DNA from: Pseudomonas taiwanensis
GTDB lineage: Bacteria; Pseudomonadota; Gammaproteobacteria; Pseudomonadales; Pseudomonadaceae
Direction of reading: 5' to 3'
Length of the DNA stretch: 64,000 nt
NCBI RefSeq assembly: GCF_013393345.1
Contig: NZ_QJRF01000048.1
Coordinates: 86,817-150,816, forward strand
Part shown: positions 20,638-32,092 of the stretch, piece by piece
Position numbering within the stretch: position 1 is the stretch's first letter
Layout of the letters: every line of letters starts with the position of its first letter
Notes under the pieces: generated by a model
Database searches by the model: none
What the model was told of the DNA's origin: nothing
What the model saw: the letters and a program-made list of their open reading frames with translations, nothing else
Position numbers and translations under genes: made by a program

Positions 20638-22104
20638 GTGTCCACTCCCCCATCCCTGCTACGCCACTTCGTGAACGGCGAGTTCGTCGCCACCTCCAGG
20701 ACCTTCGACAATGTGTCGCCCATCGACGGCCGCCTGCTCGGCCAGGTCTGCGAGGCTGATGCCGCCTTGGTGGACCAGGCGGTCGCGGCCGCCAAGGCCG
20801 CGCAGCAGGGGCCCTGGGCCGGCTACAGCGCCACCCAGCGGGCCGACCTGCTGCTGCGCGTCGCCGAGGGTATCGAGCGTCGCTTCGAGGACTTCGTCGC
20901 CGCCGAAGTCGCCGACACAGGACGTCCCGTGCAGCAGGCCAGGACCCTGGACATCGCCCGGGGCGTGCATAACTTCCGCACCTTCGCCGAACTGATCCGG
21001 CAAGCCGGCGGCGAGTATTACGAGATGCGCACGGCCGACGGCAGCGATGTCTTCAGCTACACCGTGCGCAAGCCCCATGGCGTGGTGGCGATCATCTCGC
21101 CCTGGAACCTGCCGATGTTGCTGCTCACCTGGAAAGTGGCGCCCGCCCTTGCTTGCGGCAACTCGGTGGTGGTCAAGCCCTCGGAAGACTCGCCCTCCTC
21201 CGCCACGCTGCTGGCGGAGGTGATGCAGGAAGCCGGGGTTCCAGCGGGCGTGTTCAACCTGGTGCATGGCTTCGGGCCGAACTCCGCCGGCGAATTCCTG
21301 ACCCGCCACCCGGATGTGGATGCCATCACCTTTACCGGCGAATCCCGCACCGGCGCCACCATCATGAAGGCTGCCGCCGAGGGCGTGCGCGAGGTGTCCT
21401 TCGAACTGGGCGGAAAGAACGCCGCCGTGGTCTTCGCCGACTGCGACTTCGATGCCGCCGTCGCCGGGGTGCTGCGTTCGAGCTTCACCAACTCCGGCCA
21501 GGTCTGCCTGTGCTCGGAACGGGTTTATGTAGAGCGGCCGATCTTCGAACGCTTCGTCGCCGCACTGAAAGCCGGCGCCGAGAATCTGAAGATCGGCTAC
21601 CCCGACGAACCGGGCGTCGACATGGGCTCGCTGATTTCCCACAAGCACCGCGACAAGGTGCTCGGCTACTTCGAGCTGGCCCGTGGCGAAGGGGCGACCC
21701 TGGTCACCGGCGGCGACGTCCCGTGCTTCGGCGACGAGCGCGACAACGGCGCCTACGTGCGACCGACCATCTGGACCGGATTGTCCGACGATGCGCGTTG
21801 CATGCGCGAGGAAGTCTTCGGCCCGGTCTGCCACGTCGCCCCCTTCGACCGCGACGACGAAGTCGTCGCACGGGTCAACGATTCTGCCTACGGCCTCGCC
21901 GCCGCGGTCTGGACCCGCGATCTCAAGCGCGCCCACAAGGTGTCCCGGCGCCTGCATGTCGGCATGGTCTGGGTGAACACCTGGTTCCTGCGCGACCTGC
22001 GCACGCCCTTCGGCGGCGCTCGCCTGTCCGGGCTCGGCCGAGAGGGAGGGCGCCATTCCCTGGACTTCTATTCCGAAACCACCACCGTCTGCGTCAACGC
22101 CTGA
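20638..22104 (+). CDS. nbaE: 2-aminomuconate 6-semialdehyde dehydrogenase
   Basis: A 488-residue ALDH-family enzyme with general base E256 (FELGGKNA) and nucleophile C290 (NSGQVCLC), the latter motif being typical of 2-hydroxy- and 2-aminomuconic semialdehyde dehydrogenases. The GTG start at 20638 is supported by GGAGG at 20628-20632 and by the [17 protein letters not shown] alignment. It oxidises 2-aminomuconate semialdehyde, made by the ACMS decarboxylase at 26698, to 2-aminomuconate with NAD+. It is the first gene of an eight-gene operon whose order agrees with the nba cluster I recall from Pseudomonas fluorescens KU-7, without nbaX. Confidence 0.88.
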   Translation: MSTPPSLLRHFVNGEFVATSRTFDNVSPIDGRLLGQVCEADAALVDQAVAAAKAAQQGPWAGYSATQRADLLLRVAEGIERRFEDFVAAEVADTGRPVQQARTLDIARGVHNFRTFAELIRQAGGEYYEMRTADGSDVFSYTVRKPHGVVAIISPWNLPMLLLTWKVAPALACGNSVVVKPSEDSPSSATLLAEVMQEAGVPAGVFNLVHGFGPNSAGEFLTRHPDVDAITFTGESRTGATIMKAAAEGVREVSFELGGKNAAVVFADCDFDAAVAGVLRSSFTNSGQVCLCSERVYVERPIFERFVAALKAGAENLKIGYPDEPGVDMGSLISHKHRDKVLGYFELARGEGATLVTGGDVPCFGDERDNGAYVRPTIWTGLSDDARCMREEVFGPVCHVAPFDRDDEVVARVNDSAYGLAAAVWTRDLKRAHKVSRRLHVGMVWVNTWFLRDLRTPFGGARLSGLGREGGRHSLDFYSETTTVCVNA

Positions 22105-22117
22105 CCGGGAGCCCCCC

Positions 22118-22930
22118 ATGCATGCAGCACTCATCGAAGCGGCCAGCCACCTGCGCCAGGCGGAACGCAGCGGCCAGGCTTGCGCCCCGGTTCGCGATCT
22201 GATCGCGCGCGCCCTGGAAGAGCATCCAGGGCAGGATCCCGTCGCCCTGGCCTACGCGGTCCAGCGCTACAACACCCAGGCGGCTATCGAAGCCGGCCTG
22301 CGCCCGGTGGGCCGCAAGATCGGCCTGACCTCCCACGCCGTGCAGAAGCAACTGGGCGTCGACCAGCCGGACTTCGGCCTGCTGTTCGCCGACCGGGCGC
22401 GTGGCGACGGACAGCCCATCGCCTGGGCGGACACCCACCAGCCCAAGGTCGAGGCAGAAATAGCCCTGGTCCTGGAGCACGACCTGCCCCACGAACGCCA
22501 CACCGTCGCCGACCTGATCCGCGCCACGGCCTTCGCCCTGCCAGCCATCGAGGTGGTCGGCAGCCGCATCGCCAACTGGGACATTCGCCTCGTCGACACC
22601 ATCGCCGACAACGCCTCTGCCGGACTGTTCGTGCTCGGCACCCGCCCGGTGCGGTTGTCCGAGCTGGATCTGGTTCGCTGCGGCATGAGCATGACCCTGC
22701 GCGGCGAGCCGGTGTCCGTCGGCGCCGGCGCCGCCTGCCTGGACAACCCGCTCAACGCCGCCATTTGGCTGGCCGACACCATGGTCCGCCTGGGCGACCC
22801 CCTGCGGGCTGGCGACATTGTCCTCACCGGAGCCCTGGGCCCGATGGTCACCGCGCAACCGGGCGACGTGTTCACTGCCCATATCCAGGGCCTAGGCAGC
22901 GTCAGCGCCGCCTTCGACCAACAGGACTGA
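22118..22930 (+). CDS. nbaH: 2-keto-4-pentenoate hydratase
   Basis: A 270-residue protein of the fumarylacetoacetase-like hydratase/decarboxylase family. [21 protein letters not shown] near 64-84 and the metal-binding [11 protein letters not shown] segment near 109-119 are typical. It adds water to 2-oxopent-4-enoate to give 4-hydroxy-2-oxovalerate in the lower meta pathway. It starts 13 nt after nbaE, and the paralogous decarboxylase nbaG is in the same operon. The choice between hydratase (this gene) and decarboxylase (24893) rests on sequence type and gene order. Confidence 0.87.
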   Translation: MHAALIEAASHLRQAERSGQACAPVRDLIARALEEHPGQDPVALAYAVQRYNTQAAIEAGLRPVGRKIGLTSHAVQKQLGVDQPDFGLLFADRARGDGQPIAWADTHQPKVEAEIALVLEHDLPHERHTVADLIRATAFALPAIEVVGSRIANWDIRLVDTIADNASAGLFVLGTRPVRLSELDLVRCGMSMTLRGEPVSVGAGAACLDNPLNAAIWLADTMVRLGDPLRAGDIVLTGALGPMVTAQPGDVFTAHIQGLGSVSAAFDQQD

Positions 22931-22941
22931 CAGGAGTTCCC

Positions 22942-23874
22942 ATGCGCAAGAAACTCAAAGTCGCCATCGTCGGCTCCGGCAACATCGGCACCGACCTGAT
23001 GATCAAGGTGCTGCGCAACGCGCAACACCTGGAAATGGGCGTCATGGTCGGTATCGACCCGGCGTCCGACGGCCTGGCCCGCGCAGCACGACTGGGCGTG
23101 GCCACTACCCATGAAGGCGTGGAAGGCCTGACCCGCCTGCCGATCTTCTCCGAGATCGACTTCGTCTTCGATGCCACCTCGGCCTCGGCTCATGTGAAGA
23201 ACGACGCCTTCCTGCGCAGCGAGAAGCCGGGGATTCGCCTGATCGACCTGACCCCGGCCGCCATTGGCCCGTACTGTGTGCCGGTGGTGAACCTGGAGCA
23301 GAACCTCCAGCAGCTCAACGTCAACATGGTCACCTGCGGCGGTCAGGCCACCATCCCGATGGTCGCCGCCGTGTCCCGCGTGGCGAAGGTGCACTACGCC
23401 GAGATCATCGCGTCGATTGCCAGCAAGTCCGCCGGTCCCGGCACCCGCGCCAATATCGACGAGTTCACCGAGACCACCTCCAAGGCCATCGAAGTGATCG
23501 GCGGGGCGGCCAAGGGCAAGGCGATCATCGTGATGAACCCGGCAGAGCCGCCGCTGATGATGCGTGACACCGTGTTCGTGCTAAGCGCGGCGGCCGATCA
23601 GGCCAAGGTCGAGGCGAGCATCGAAGAAATGGCCGCTGCCGTGCAGGCCTATGTGCCGGGCTATCGCCTTAAGCAGAAGGTGCAGTTCGACGAAGTCCAC
23701 GACCTGAACATCCCCGGCCACGGCCGCTTCAGCGGGCTGAAGACCTCCATCTTCCTGGAGGTGGAAGGCGCCGCCCACTACCTGCCGAGCTACGCCGGCA
23801 ACCTCGACATCATGACCTCCGCCGCGCTGGCCACCGCCGAGCGCATGGCGCAAGCAATGGGGGCCTCGGCATGA
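22942..23874 (+). CDS. nbaJ: Acetaldehyde dehydrogenase (acylating)
   Basis: A 310-residue DmpF/MhpF-type enzyme. The NAD-binding [16 protein letters not shown] is at 7-22 and the catalytic C132 is in [17 protein letters not shown] precedes the ATG. It turns acetaldehyde, CoA and NAD+ into acetyl-CoA, working in a channelled complex with the aldolase encoded next; its stop overlaps the aldolase start by 4 nt, as is usual for this pair. Confidence 0.95.
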   Translation: MRKKLKVAIVGSGNIGTDLMIKVLRNAQHLEMGVMVGIDPASDGLARAARLGVATTHEGVEGLTRLPIFSEIDFVFDATSASAHVKNDAFLRSEKPGIRLIDLTPAAIGPYCVPVVNLEQNLQQLNVNMVTCGGQATIPMVAAVSRVAKVHYAEIIASIASKSAGPGTRANIDEFTETTSKAIEVIGGAAKGKAIIVMNPAEPPLMMRDTVFVLSAAADQAKVEASIEEMAAAVQAYVPGYRLKQKVQFDEVHDLNIPGHGRFSGLKTSIFLEVEGAAHYLPSYAGNLDIMTSAALATAERMAQAMGASA

Positions 23875-24896
23875 GCAAGAAACTCTATATCTCCGACGTA
23901 ACCCTGCGCGACGGCAGCCACGCGATCCGCCACCAGTACTCCATCCCGCAGGTGCAGGCCATCGCCCGCGCCCTGGATGAGGCCAAGGTCGACGCCATCG
24001 AAGTCACCCACGGCGACGGCCTGCAAGGCTCCAGCTTCAACTACGGCTTTGGCGCCCACAGCGACCTGGAGTGGATCGAGGCGGCGGCCGACGTGGTCGA
24101 GCATGCGCGGCTCACTGTGCTGCTGCTGCCCGGCATCGGCACCGTGCATGACCTGAAAGCCGCCTACGACGCTGGCGCCCGTAGTGTGCGGGTGGCCACC
24201 CACTGCACCGAGGCGGACGTGTCGAAGCAGCACATCGAATACGCCCGCAGCCTCGGTATGGACACCGTCGGCTTCCTGATGATGAGCCACATGATCCCGG
24301 CCGAGCAGTTGGCCGCGCAGGGCAAGCTGATGGAAAGCTACGGCGCCCAGTGCATCTACATGGCCGACTCTGGCGGCGCGATGAGCATGCAGGACATTCG
24401 TGACCGCATGCGCGCCTTCAAGGCGGTGCTCAAGCCCGAAACCCAGACCGGCATGCACGCCCACCACAACCTCAGCCTCGGCGTGGCCAACTCCATCGTC
24501 GCCGTAGAAGAGGGCTGCGATCGCATCGACGCCAGTCTGGCCGGCATGGGCGCGGGCGCCGGCAACGCGCCGCTGGAAGTGTTCATCGCCGCCGCCGAGC
24601 GCCTGGGCTGGAACCACGGCACCGACCTCTACCGGCTGATGGACGCCGCCGACGACCTGGTGCGGCCACTGCAGGACCGTCCGGTGCGGGTGGACCGCGA
24701 GACCCTCGGCCTCGGGTATGCCGGCGTGTATTCGAGCTTCCTGCGCCACGCCGAAGTGGCGGCGGCCAAGTACGGACTGAAAACCCTCGACATCCTCGTC
24801 GAACTGGGCAAACGCCGGATGGTCGGCGGCCAGGAGGACATGATCGTCGACGTTGCCCTGGACCTGCTGGCCCGCGAACAGGAGAGCCGCCCATGA
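23871..24896 (+). CDS. nbaI: 4-hydroxy-2-oxovalerate aldolase
   Basis: A 341-residue DmpG/MhpE-type aldolase. The N-terminal [16 protein letters not shown] motif holds the Arg and Asp of the metal and substrate site; [14 protein letters not shown] near 198-211 provides the metal-binding histidines. It cleaves 4-hydroxy-2-oxovalerate into pyruvate and acetaldehyde. It overlaps the genes on both sides by 4 nt, showing tight coupling with acetaldehyde dehydrogenase and the decarboxylase. Confidence 0.95.
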   Translation: MSKKLYISDVTLRDGSHAIRHQYSIPQVQAIARALDEAKVDAIEVTHGDGLQGSSFNYGFGAHSDLEWIEAAADVVEHARLTVLLLPGIGTVHDLKAAYDAGARSVRVATHCTEADVSKQHIEYARSLGMDTVGFLMMSHMIPAEQLAAQGKLMESYGAQCIYMADSGGAMSMQDIRDRMRAFKAVLKPETQTGMHAHHNLSLGVANSIVAVEEGCDRIDASLAGMGAGAGNAPLEVFIAAAERLGWNHGTDLYRLMDAADDLVRPLQDRPVRVDRETLGLGYAGVYSSFLRHAEVAAAKYGLKTLDILVELGKRRMVGGQEDMIVDVALDLLAREQESRP

Positions 24897-25663
24897 GCAC
24901 CGATATCTCCCGCATCGCTGCCGCCCTCGACCAGGCCGCGCGCCGCGCCGAACCCCTGCCGCAATTCAGCGCCACGTCCCCCTTCTCGCTGGACGAGGCC
25001 TACCGGATCCAGCGCGCCTCCATGCAGCGCCGCTACAACGATGGCGAACAGTCCATCGGCATCAAGCTGGGCTTTACCAGCCGCGCCAAGATGATCCAGA
25101 TGGGTGTGGACAGCCTGATCTGGGGCTGGCTCACCGACACCATGCTGGAAGAGGACGGCGGCCTGGTGGACCTGTCGCGGTACATTCACCCTCGCGTCGA
25201 ACCCGAGGTCTGCTTCCTGACTCGCCGGGACATCGACCGCCCGCTGACCCTGCTGGAAGCGGCCGACTACATCGAAGCGGTGGCCCCAGCGCTGGAAATC
25301 ATCGATTCGCGCTACCAGGCCTTCAAGTTCAGCCTGGAAGACGTCGTGGCCGACAACTGCTCTTCCTCCGGTCTCACCGTCGGCCCCTGGTCCCGTGACT
25401 TCGCCGGGCTGGCCAACGCCGGAGTGGTCATGCGCCTGGACGGTCGCCCGGTCCAGACCGGCTCCACTGCCGCCATCCTCGGCCAGCCCCTGCGCAGCCT
25501 GGTGCAGGCATCGCACCTGCTGCACGACTCTGAATGCGTGCTGCCGGCAGGCAGCCTGGTGATGGCCGGAGCCGCCACCGCGGCGGAAGCCCTGTACCCC
25601 GGCGCCTATGTCAGCGTCGAGATCCTCGGTTTTGGAGAAAGCAGCTTCAGCGTGCGCCCATGA
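24893..25663 (+). CDS. nbaG: 2-oxo-3-hexenedioate (4-oxalocrotonate) decarboxylase
   Basis: A 256-residue member of the hydratase/decarboxylase family, paralogous to the product of 22118. [22 protein letters not shown] and the metal-site [14 protein letters not shown] segment are visible. It removes CO2 from 4-oxalocrotonate, formed by deamination of 2-aminomuconate, to give 2-oxopent-4-enoate. It overlaps the aldolase by 4 nt. Confidence 0.88.
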   Translation: MSTDISRIAAALDQAARRAEPLPQFSATSPFSLDEAYRIQRASMQRRYNDGEQSIGIKLGFTSRAKMIQMGVDSLIWGWLTDTMLEEDGGLVDLSRYIHPRVEPEVCFLTRRDIDRPLTLLEAADYIEAVAPALEIIDSRYQAFKFSLEDVVADNCSSSGLTVGPWSRDFAGLANAGVVMRLDGRPVQTGSTAAILGQPLRSLVQASHLLHDSECVLPAGSLVMAGAATAAEALYPGAYVSVEILGFGESSFSVRP

Positions 25664-25692
25664 CCTCACGACGAGCCCACAAGGAATCCCTC

Positions 25693-27684
<1,992 letters not shown>

Positions 27685-27712
27685 GCGAATCTCGCCTGCC
27701 GTCTTCTGCCTC

Positions 27713-27743
27713 AACCGCCTTCCTGTCCTGGAGGCGGTTTTTT
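27713..27743 (+). terminator. Terminator of the nba operon
   Basis: Stem AACCGCC / GGCGGTT with a 13-nt loop, then a run of six T at 27738-27743. Confidence 0.85.
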
Positions 27744-27998
27744 GTGTGCGGGGGTTGAGGATTGGCTCATTGCCGAGTGGGTGTCGAGTCTGTTTCGCCC
27801 TCCACCGAATGTGCTGGCTTTCAGATCACATGTGCGCATCAGGATTGCGCGCGTCGCCAGGCGCGAGTCACCTCTCTGCCGTTGGGAGAGGGCTGGGGTG
27901 AGAGAAGCCGGAATGGCAGGGAATCGACCTGGTTGCGTAGGGTGGATAACGCTCTTTCTATCCACCATTGGCGTCATGCCGAACGACTTGTTTCCGCT
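27744..27998. other. Intergenic region with small hairpins, no gene
   Basis: No coding signal was seen. A GGTGGATA...TATCCACC hairpin at 27941-27966 and a CTCTCTGCCGTTGGGAGAGGG-type element near 27871-27891 are of kinds common between Pseudomonas genes. Confidence 0.5.
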
Positions 27999-28194
27999 GT
28001 GGGAGCGAATTCATTCGCGAATGAATTGGCTATGTCTGCGTTAGCTGTTGCCAGAGATCGGCCATCGGTCCAGGGGCCTTGTAGGAGCTAGCTTGCTAGC
28101 GAAACGGGGCCATTCGCTGGCAAGCCAGCTCCTACGAGCAATCCAGCCACTTGCAACACTTAATGCGGACACAGCCAATGAATTCGCCCCCACA
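27999..28194. repeat. Composite palindromic repeat element, copy B
   Basis: About 196 bp with outer arms TGTGGGAGCGAATTCATTCGC and AATTCGCCCCCACA, inner arms ATTGGCTATGTCTGCGTTAG and TTAATGCGGACACAGCCAAT, and a core REP TGTAGGAGCTAGCTTGCTAG...CCAGCTCCTAC. It is nearly identical in its inner part to copy A at 7934. It lies just downstream of the broken chemoreceptor gene. Confidence 0.8.
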
Positions 28195-28211
28195 CGAGCA
28201 ACCACCCGCCG

Positions 28212-28962
28212 TCAGATGCGGAAGCTGCCCACCAACTGCTGCAGGCGCGCGGCCTGCTGGTCCAGGTCGGCACAGGCGCGCAGGGTCGCCTGGAGGTTTT
28301 CCACGCCTTCCTGGTTGAGGGTGTTGAGCTCGGTGATGTCCATGTTCAGCGAGTCGACCACGGCGGTCTGTTCCTCGGTGGCGGTGGCCGATGCCGTTGA
28401 AGTCCAGGGCGTTGATGATGGTGGTCAGGGTATCCAGACCAAGGTCGCCACCGACGACACCCTGCAACTGACCCTGGCAGATCAGCGGCATGGCGACCGT
28501 GACCATCAACTGGCTCTGGGTGGCGTCCAGATAGGGCTCGGTGATGACCGTTGCCCCGGCGTCCCGGGCGGCGTGGTACCAGGGGCGCGTACGGGGGTCG
28601 TAGCCGTCGGGAGCCGGGTCGTCCGTGGCCATCTGGAAGCTGCCGTCGGCGCGGCCGAGGTAGGCGTAGACGAAGCCGTCACGCACGGTCTGCAGGGTGA
28701 GGACGTTGCGCGCATCCCCCTCCATGCCCTGTTTCAACAGGCTCTGCGCGACCAGTTCGATGGACGACAGCCGCCCTCCGAGCCAGTGCTCTACGCTGTT
28801 GGCGGCCAGGCGCCCGGCGTCCTTCACACGGCTTTCGAGGACACGGCCCTGGGCCGGCTCCAGGTGAGCGTCGTTATGGAGGGTGAAGAAGGAAAAGCTG
28901 ACGACCACCAGCAAGGAGGTCGCCAGGAGCAATTTTCTGCCAAAACCAAGGGAGCGGATCAT
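28212..28962 (-). pseudogene. Methyl-accepting chemotaxis protein with an internal deletion
   Basis: The first about 190 codons encode an intact MCP N-terminus: a membrane helix (KLLLATSLLVVVSFSFFTL) and a dCACHE sensor domain with the PRTRPWYHAA motif, ending at LDFNG. At about 28385-28395 the reading jumps by one base to the extreme MCP C-terminus (ATATEEQTAVVDSLNMDITE to QQLVGSFRI, stop at 28212). The second helix, HAMP domain and signalling hairpin, normally over 1 kb, are missing. A deletion with frame change explains it. The protein cannot signal. It is the last gene behind the porin at 29054. Confidence 0.9.
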
Positions 28963-29053
28963 GGGAGGGTTCCGGTGGCGGGGCTGGATCGCCCCACCGG
29001 CAGCCCAGCCCGGGAAGAGAAGGTGTCCCCAAGCGAACTCGGGGATACCGGGT

Positions 29054-30115
29054 TCAGAACTTGATGCGTACGCCCAGTTGCATGCCTTGCGGGTTCTCGT
29101 CCGGCAGCGGGTTTTCCAGGCTCCAGCTGATCGGGTAGCGGATCTCGCTGTCGCGCTTGTGATGGATGTAGGCGTAGACGCCGTAGAGGTCGATGTTCTT
29201 GTCGTAGTTGTAGATGTAGCCAAGGCTGATGGCCGCGGCATCGCTCAGTGCCTCGTCCTTGCGGTCGTCCTTGTAGATGAAGCTGGCGGTGGCATTGTGC
29301 TTGTTGCCGAAGTTGTGCCGCATGCCCAGTTGCAGGTCGCTGCCATTGGACTCGAAGTCCACCCAGGGGGCGTAGGCGTAATAGCCCACGTAGCGGTGGT
29401 AGACCGCAGAGAGTTCGGTCCGCCCCATGCTGTACACCGCCGTCAGGTAGGCGTCGGTGGACTGTTCCATGGTGTGCTGGTCCCACAGGTTGCGCTGGTA
29501 CTTGCGGTCCACGGCCGCCGAGAAATACCAGGGGCTGTCGGTCCAGCGATCCACGGCGATGCTGATGACCTGCCCATCGCGGCTGCCATCGTCCTCGCCA
29601 TCGGTAACCATGCCGCGAAACTCGTAACCCTCGATTCGCGGGCTGATGTACATCAGCGAGCCGTCTTCGCGCCACGGCGCGTAGAACACCATGACGTTGC
29701 TGATCAGGCTGTAGTCGTTGTTGTACAGCGGGTCGGCGTAGCCATAGGCGTTGGCGGACGGGGTGTCCTGGCGGCCGGCACTGAGGGTGCCCCAGCGTTT
29801 GGAAATGATTTGGGTATAGGCCTCGCGCTTGCCGATGTCGTCATCCGAATGCGGGTTGTACTGCGCCTGATAGACCCAGTTCAGCGACAGGTCGTCGGTG
29901 AGCGCTTCCTGCATATGCAGTTGCAGGCGGTTGGCGCTCAACCCCCCTCCGTTGACGCGTTCCTCGGTGAATCCGCCGGATTCGGCCACCTCGTAGTTGA
30001 CGTCGATGATCCCGGAAAGCTCGATAACGTCGATGCCCGTGGTGTTCGCGATTTCCGCGATGTCCGCGCAGGCGTATCCGCTCACCAGTGGGAGGGCGAG
30101 TAAAAATTTGCGCAT
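29054..30115 (-). CDS. Gram-negative porin
   Basis: A 353-residue outer-membrane barrel protein. A short signal peptide MRKFLLALPLVSGYACA is followed by repeated amphipathic strands, a SGIIDVNYEV first strand, RWGTLSAGRQDTPSANAYG near 100 and a C-terminal VRIKF ending in Phe, the usual insertion signal. GGAGC precedes the start. It is on the minus strand, 99 bp after the LVIVD-repeat gene, and probably belongs to the same transcript. What it lets through is not known. Confidence 0.87.
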   Translation of the reverse strand: MRKFLLALPLVSGYACADIAEIANTTGIDVIELSGIIDVNYEVAESGGFTEERVNGGGLSANRLQLHMQEALTDDLSLNWVYQAQYNPHSDDDIGKREAYTQIISKRWGTLSAGRQDTPSANAYGYADPLYNNDYSLISNVMVFYAPWREDGSLMYISPRIEGYEFRGMVTDGEDDGSRDGQVISIAVDRWTDSPWYFSAAVDRKYQRNLWDQHTMEQSTDAYLTAVYSMGRTELSAVYHRYVGYYAYAPWVDFESNGSDLQLGMRHNFGNKHNATASFIYKDDRKDEALSDAAAISLGYIYNYDKNIDLYGVYAYIHHKRDSEIRYPISWSLENPLPDENPQGMQLGVRIKF

Positions 30116-30214
30116 TTGCTGCTCCAGTTGAACGAGGCGGGGCTCGCGACAGCACGGTCCGTGTCTGTCGCGGCCGGATTTCTTATTGGGTTTTATTGTT
30201 CGTGTTGGCTGGGA

Positions 30215-31975
30215 TCAGTCCCGCGAGGGCCAGGGCTGCTTCGGCGGCTCGAAGCTCGGTTCGCCGAGCAGCGGGGTCGAGAGCGCGTAGAAGCCGTGGT
30301 TGGTGAAGAGCCAGATCAGGTTGCGGTCGTACTCGGTGTAGGTGCCATGGGTAAGGTTGCCCATGGCGTAGCTGGCCACGTTCTTGGTGTCGTACGGCGG
30401 CACGAAGTAGGCACCGATGGTCGGCTCGTCCGGGTTGCGCACGTCGAACACTTGCACGCCGGCGTTGTAGTAGGCGTAGGGCAGGATGCCGTCGCGGGAG
30501 ACGCCGGGTTGGGTGTAGTAGCCGGTCCGCTTCGGTCCGAAGCTGCCCTTGCGCTGGCAGTAATCGGCGAATCCAGCCTCGGCCGGCGGTGTCGGACGCG
30601 GCAGGGCGTGCTTGATGGCCGGCTTGGCCGGGTCGCTCACATCGACTGCATAGATCTTCTTCTCCGCCTCATAGCAGTCCTCGGTCAACGGGTAGCCGCT
30701 GAAGTAGATCAGCCCGGTCTTCTCCACCTGGGACACGTCGATGTTGTCGCCCTCGGTGCCCGCCACGCTGACCGGGAACTCGAGGTGGCCCACCACCTTC
30801 ATGTTCGCCGAGTCGGTGATGTCCACCACATAGAGCCCCATGCCGCCCATGGCGGCGTAGCCGTACTTGCCGCCCTGCTCCACCGGCTTGGGAATGAACA
30901 GCGACATGCGCGCGCCCATCCAGGAAGCCCGGTTGCCGGCCCGGGCGTTAGCCTTGAACACCGCCTCGTGCTCCGGGTCGCCGACGATCTGGCCGGGCAC
31001 GGTGAGCACGTCCAGCAGCTTGGGATCGCTCGGGTCGGACATGTCCCAGGACTGGTAGCCGGCGTTGTAGAGGTCGTTGGGGTACTCGGTCAGGCCGTAC
31101 TTGTCGCTGGGCGCGGCTGCCACGTACATGACGTCACCGCCGAAGTAGGCCGGGATGTCGCGCACGCCGGAGCCCTCCTGCTCACCAATGGGCGCATCGG
31201 GGTGCTCGATGTCGGTGGTGCGGGTGGCGAGCAGCTTCCAGTCCGCCGGCAGCGGGCCGTTCATCTCGTAGACCTTGAAGCCCTTGAGGTGCTTGGACTT
31301 GCGGATCGCCTCGACCTTGTCCGGCTCACGGTACTTGTCCGACAGCACGCCGAAGCGGCGCACCTCGAAGGCCTGCACCATCACGTACTTGCCCAGCTTC
31401 TTGTTCCACTGGATGGAGGCGGCGCCGAACATGTCTTCCGCCGCATAGGGATTCTCTTCCTCGCCAGGGCCATTCGGGCCCCAGGTCGCACCTTTGCTGT
31501 GAACAACCGTCACCGCCTTGGGATTGGTGATGTCGAAGATCTTCAGGTTGCGGCGCACGTACTGATAGAGGTAGCGCTTGCCGTCGAAGTCGACGATGTT
31601 CTGCCAGGTGTGGAAGGGCTCGACCGCGATCGGGTAGTAGGCCTCCACTTTCATGTTCTTGATGTAGCTCTGGGTGTCCCAGTGATCCAGTTGCCCATCG
31701 AACGGCTTGCCCTCGTGGGAGAAGGGCGTGGCCAACGGCGGGATGAACTTGCCGGTTGCCTTGTCCATGCCATAGCTGCCCGGCGCGGGCGCCGGCGGCG
31801 TGCGATCGGGGGACAACGAGGTCTGGCGCTTGACGATGGGGTCGACGATGTTGATCGGGCCATGCTCCTCGGCCTGCAGGCTGGAACTGGCCAGCAGGCC
31901 GAGCACCAAAGACAGCGCCAGCCGGCTGCGGGCGAATGGGTGGACCGGTTTAACAGAGAGCGGCATTGTTTTCAT
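30215..31975 (-). CDS. Secreted LVIVD-repeat beta-propeller-like protein
   Basis: A 586-residue exported protein. The signal peptide spans about 1-36 (charged start, LALSLVLGLLASSSLQA, cleavage before EEHG). The rest carries repeated strands of the LVIVD type: LKIFDITNPKAV, QSWDMSDPSDPKLL, LYVVDITDSANMK, IYAVDVSDPAKPA and VQVFDVRNPDEPT, consistent with a propeller. The function of such proteins is largely unknown; some bind or sense at the cell surface. It sits between an OprD-type porin and a general porin on the same strand, so a role in the uptake or handling of a specific compound is plausible but unproven. Confidence 0.8.
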   Translation of the reverse strand: MKTMPLSVKPVHPFARSRLALSLVLGLLASSSLQAEEHGPINIVDPIVKRQTSLSPDRTPPAPAPGSYGMDKATGKFIPPLATPFSHEGKPFDGQLDHWDTQSYIKNMKVEAYYPIAVEPFHTWQNIVDFDGKRYLYQYVRRNLKIFDITNPKAVTVVHSKGATWGPNGPGEEENPYAAEDMFGAASIQWNKKLGKYVMVQAFEVRRFGVLSDKYREPDKVEAIRKSKHLKGFKVYEMNGPLPADWKLLATRTTDIEHPDAPIGEQEGSGVRDIPAYFGGDVMYVAAAPSDKYGLTEYPNDLYNAGYQSWDMSDPSDPKLLDVLTVPGQIVGDPEHEAVFKANARAGNRASWMGARMSLFIPKPVEQGGKYGYAAMGGMGLYVVDITDSANMKVVGHLEFPVSVAGTEGDNIDVSQVEKTGLIYFSGYPLTEDCYEAEKKIYAVDVSDPAKPAIKHALPRPTPPAEAGFADYCQRKGSFGPKRTGYYTQPGVSRDGILPYAYYNAGVQVFDVRNPDEPTIGAYFVPPYDTKNVASYAMGNLTHGTYTEYDRNLIWLFTNHGFYALSTPLLGEPSFEPPKQPWPSRD

Positions 31976-32092
31976 TATTTACTCCGTTTGGTTATGCCCA
32001 TCGGGCAGTCTTTGCGTTTCATCACGACGGGAGTCCGTTCCCTCAACGTCCTTGCTTGCATCCATCGCCCCGCCCGTGCCTCCCGCCACGGG

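Noticed and set aside
28132..29241. A functional short chemoreceptor or sensor protein
   Set aside because: After the sensor domain the reading frame runs into out-of-frame MCP tail sequence; the sensible continuation requires a frame change.
30215..31975. Selenium-binding protein/methanethiol oxidase
   Set aside because: A secreted propeller beside copper genes raised the idea, but the sequence shows LVIVD-type repeats and not the SBP56 motifs.
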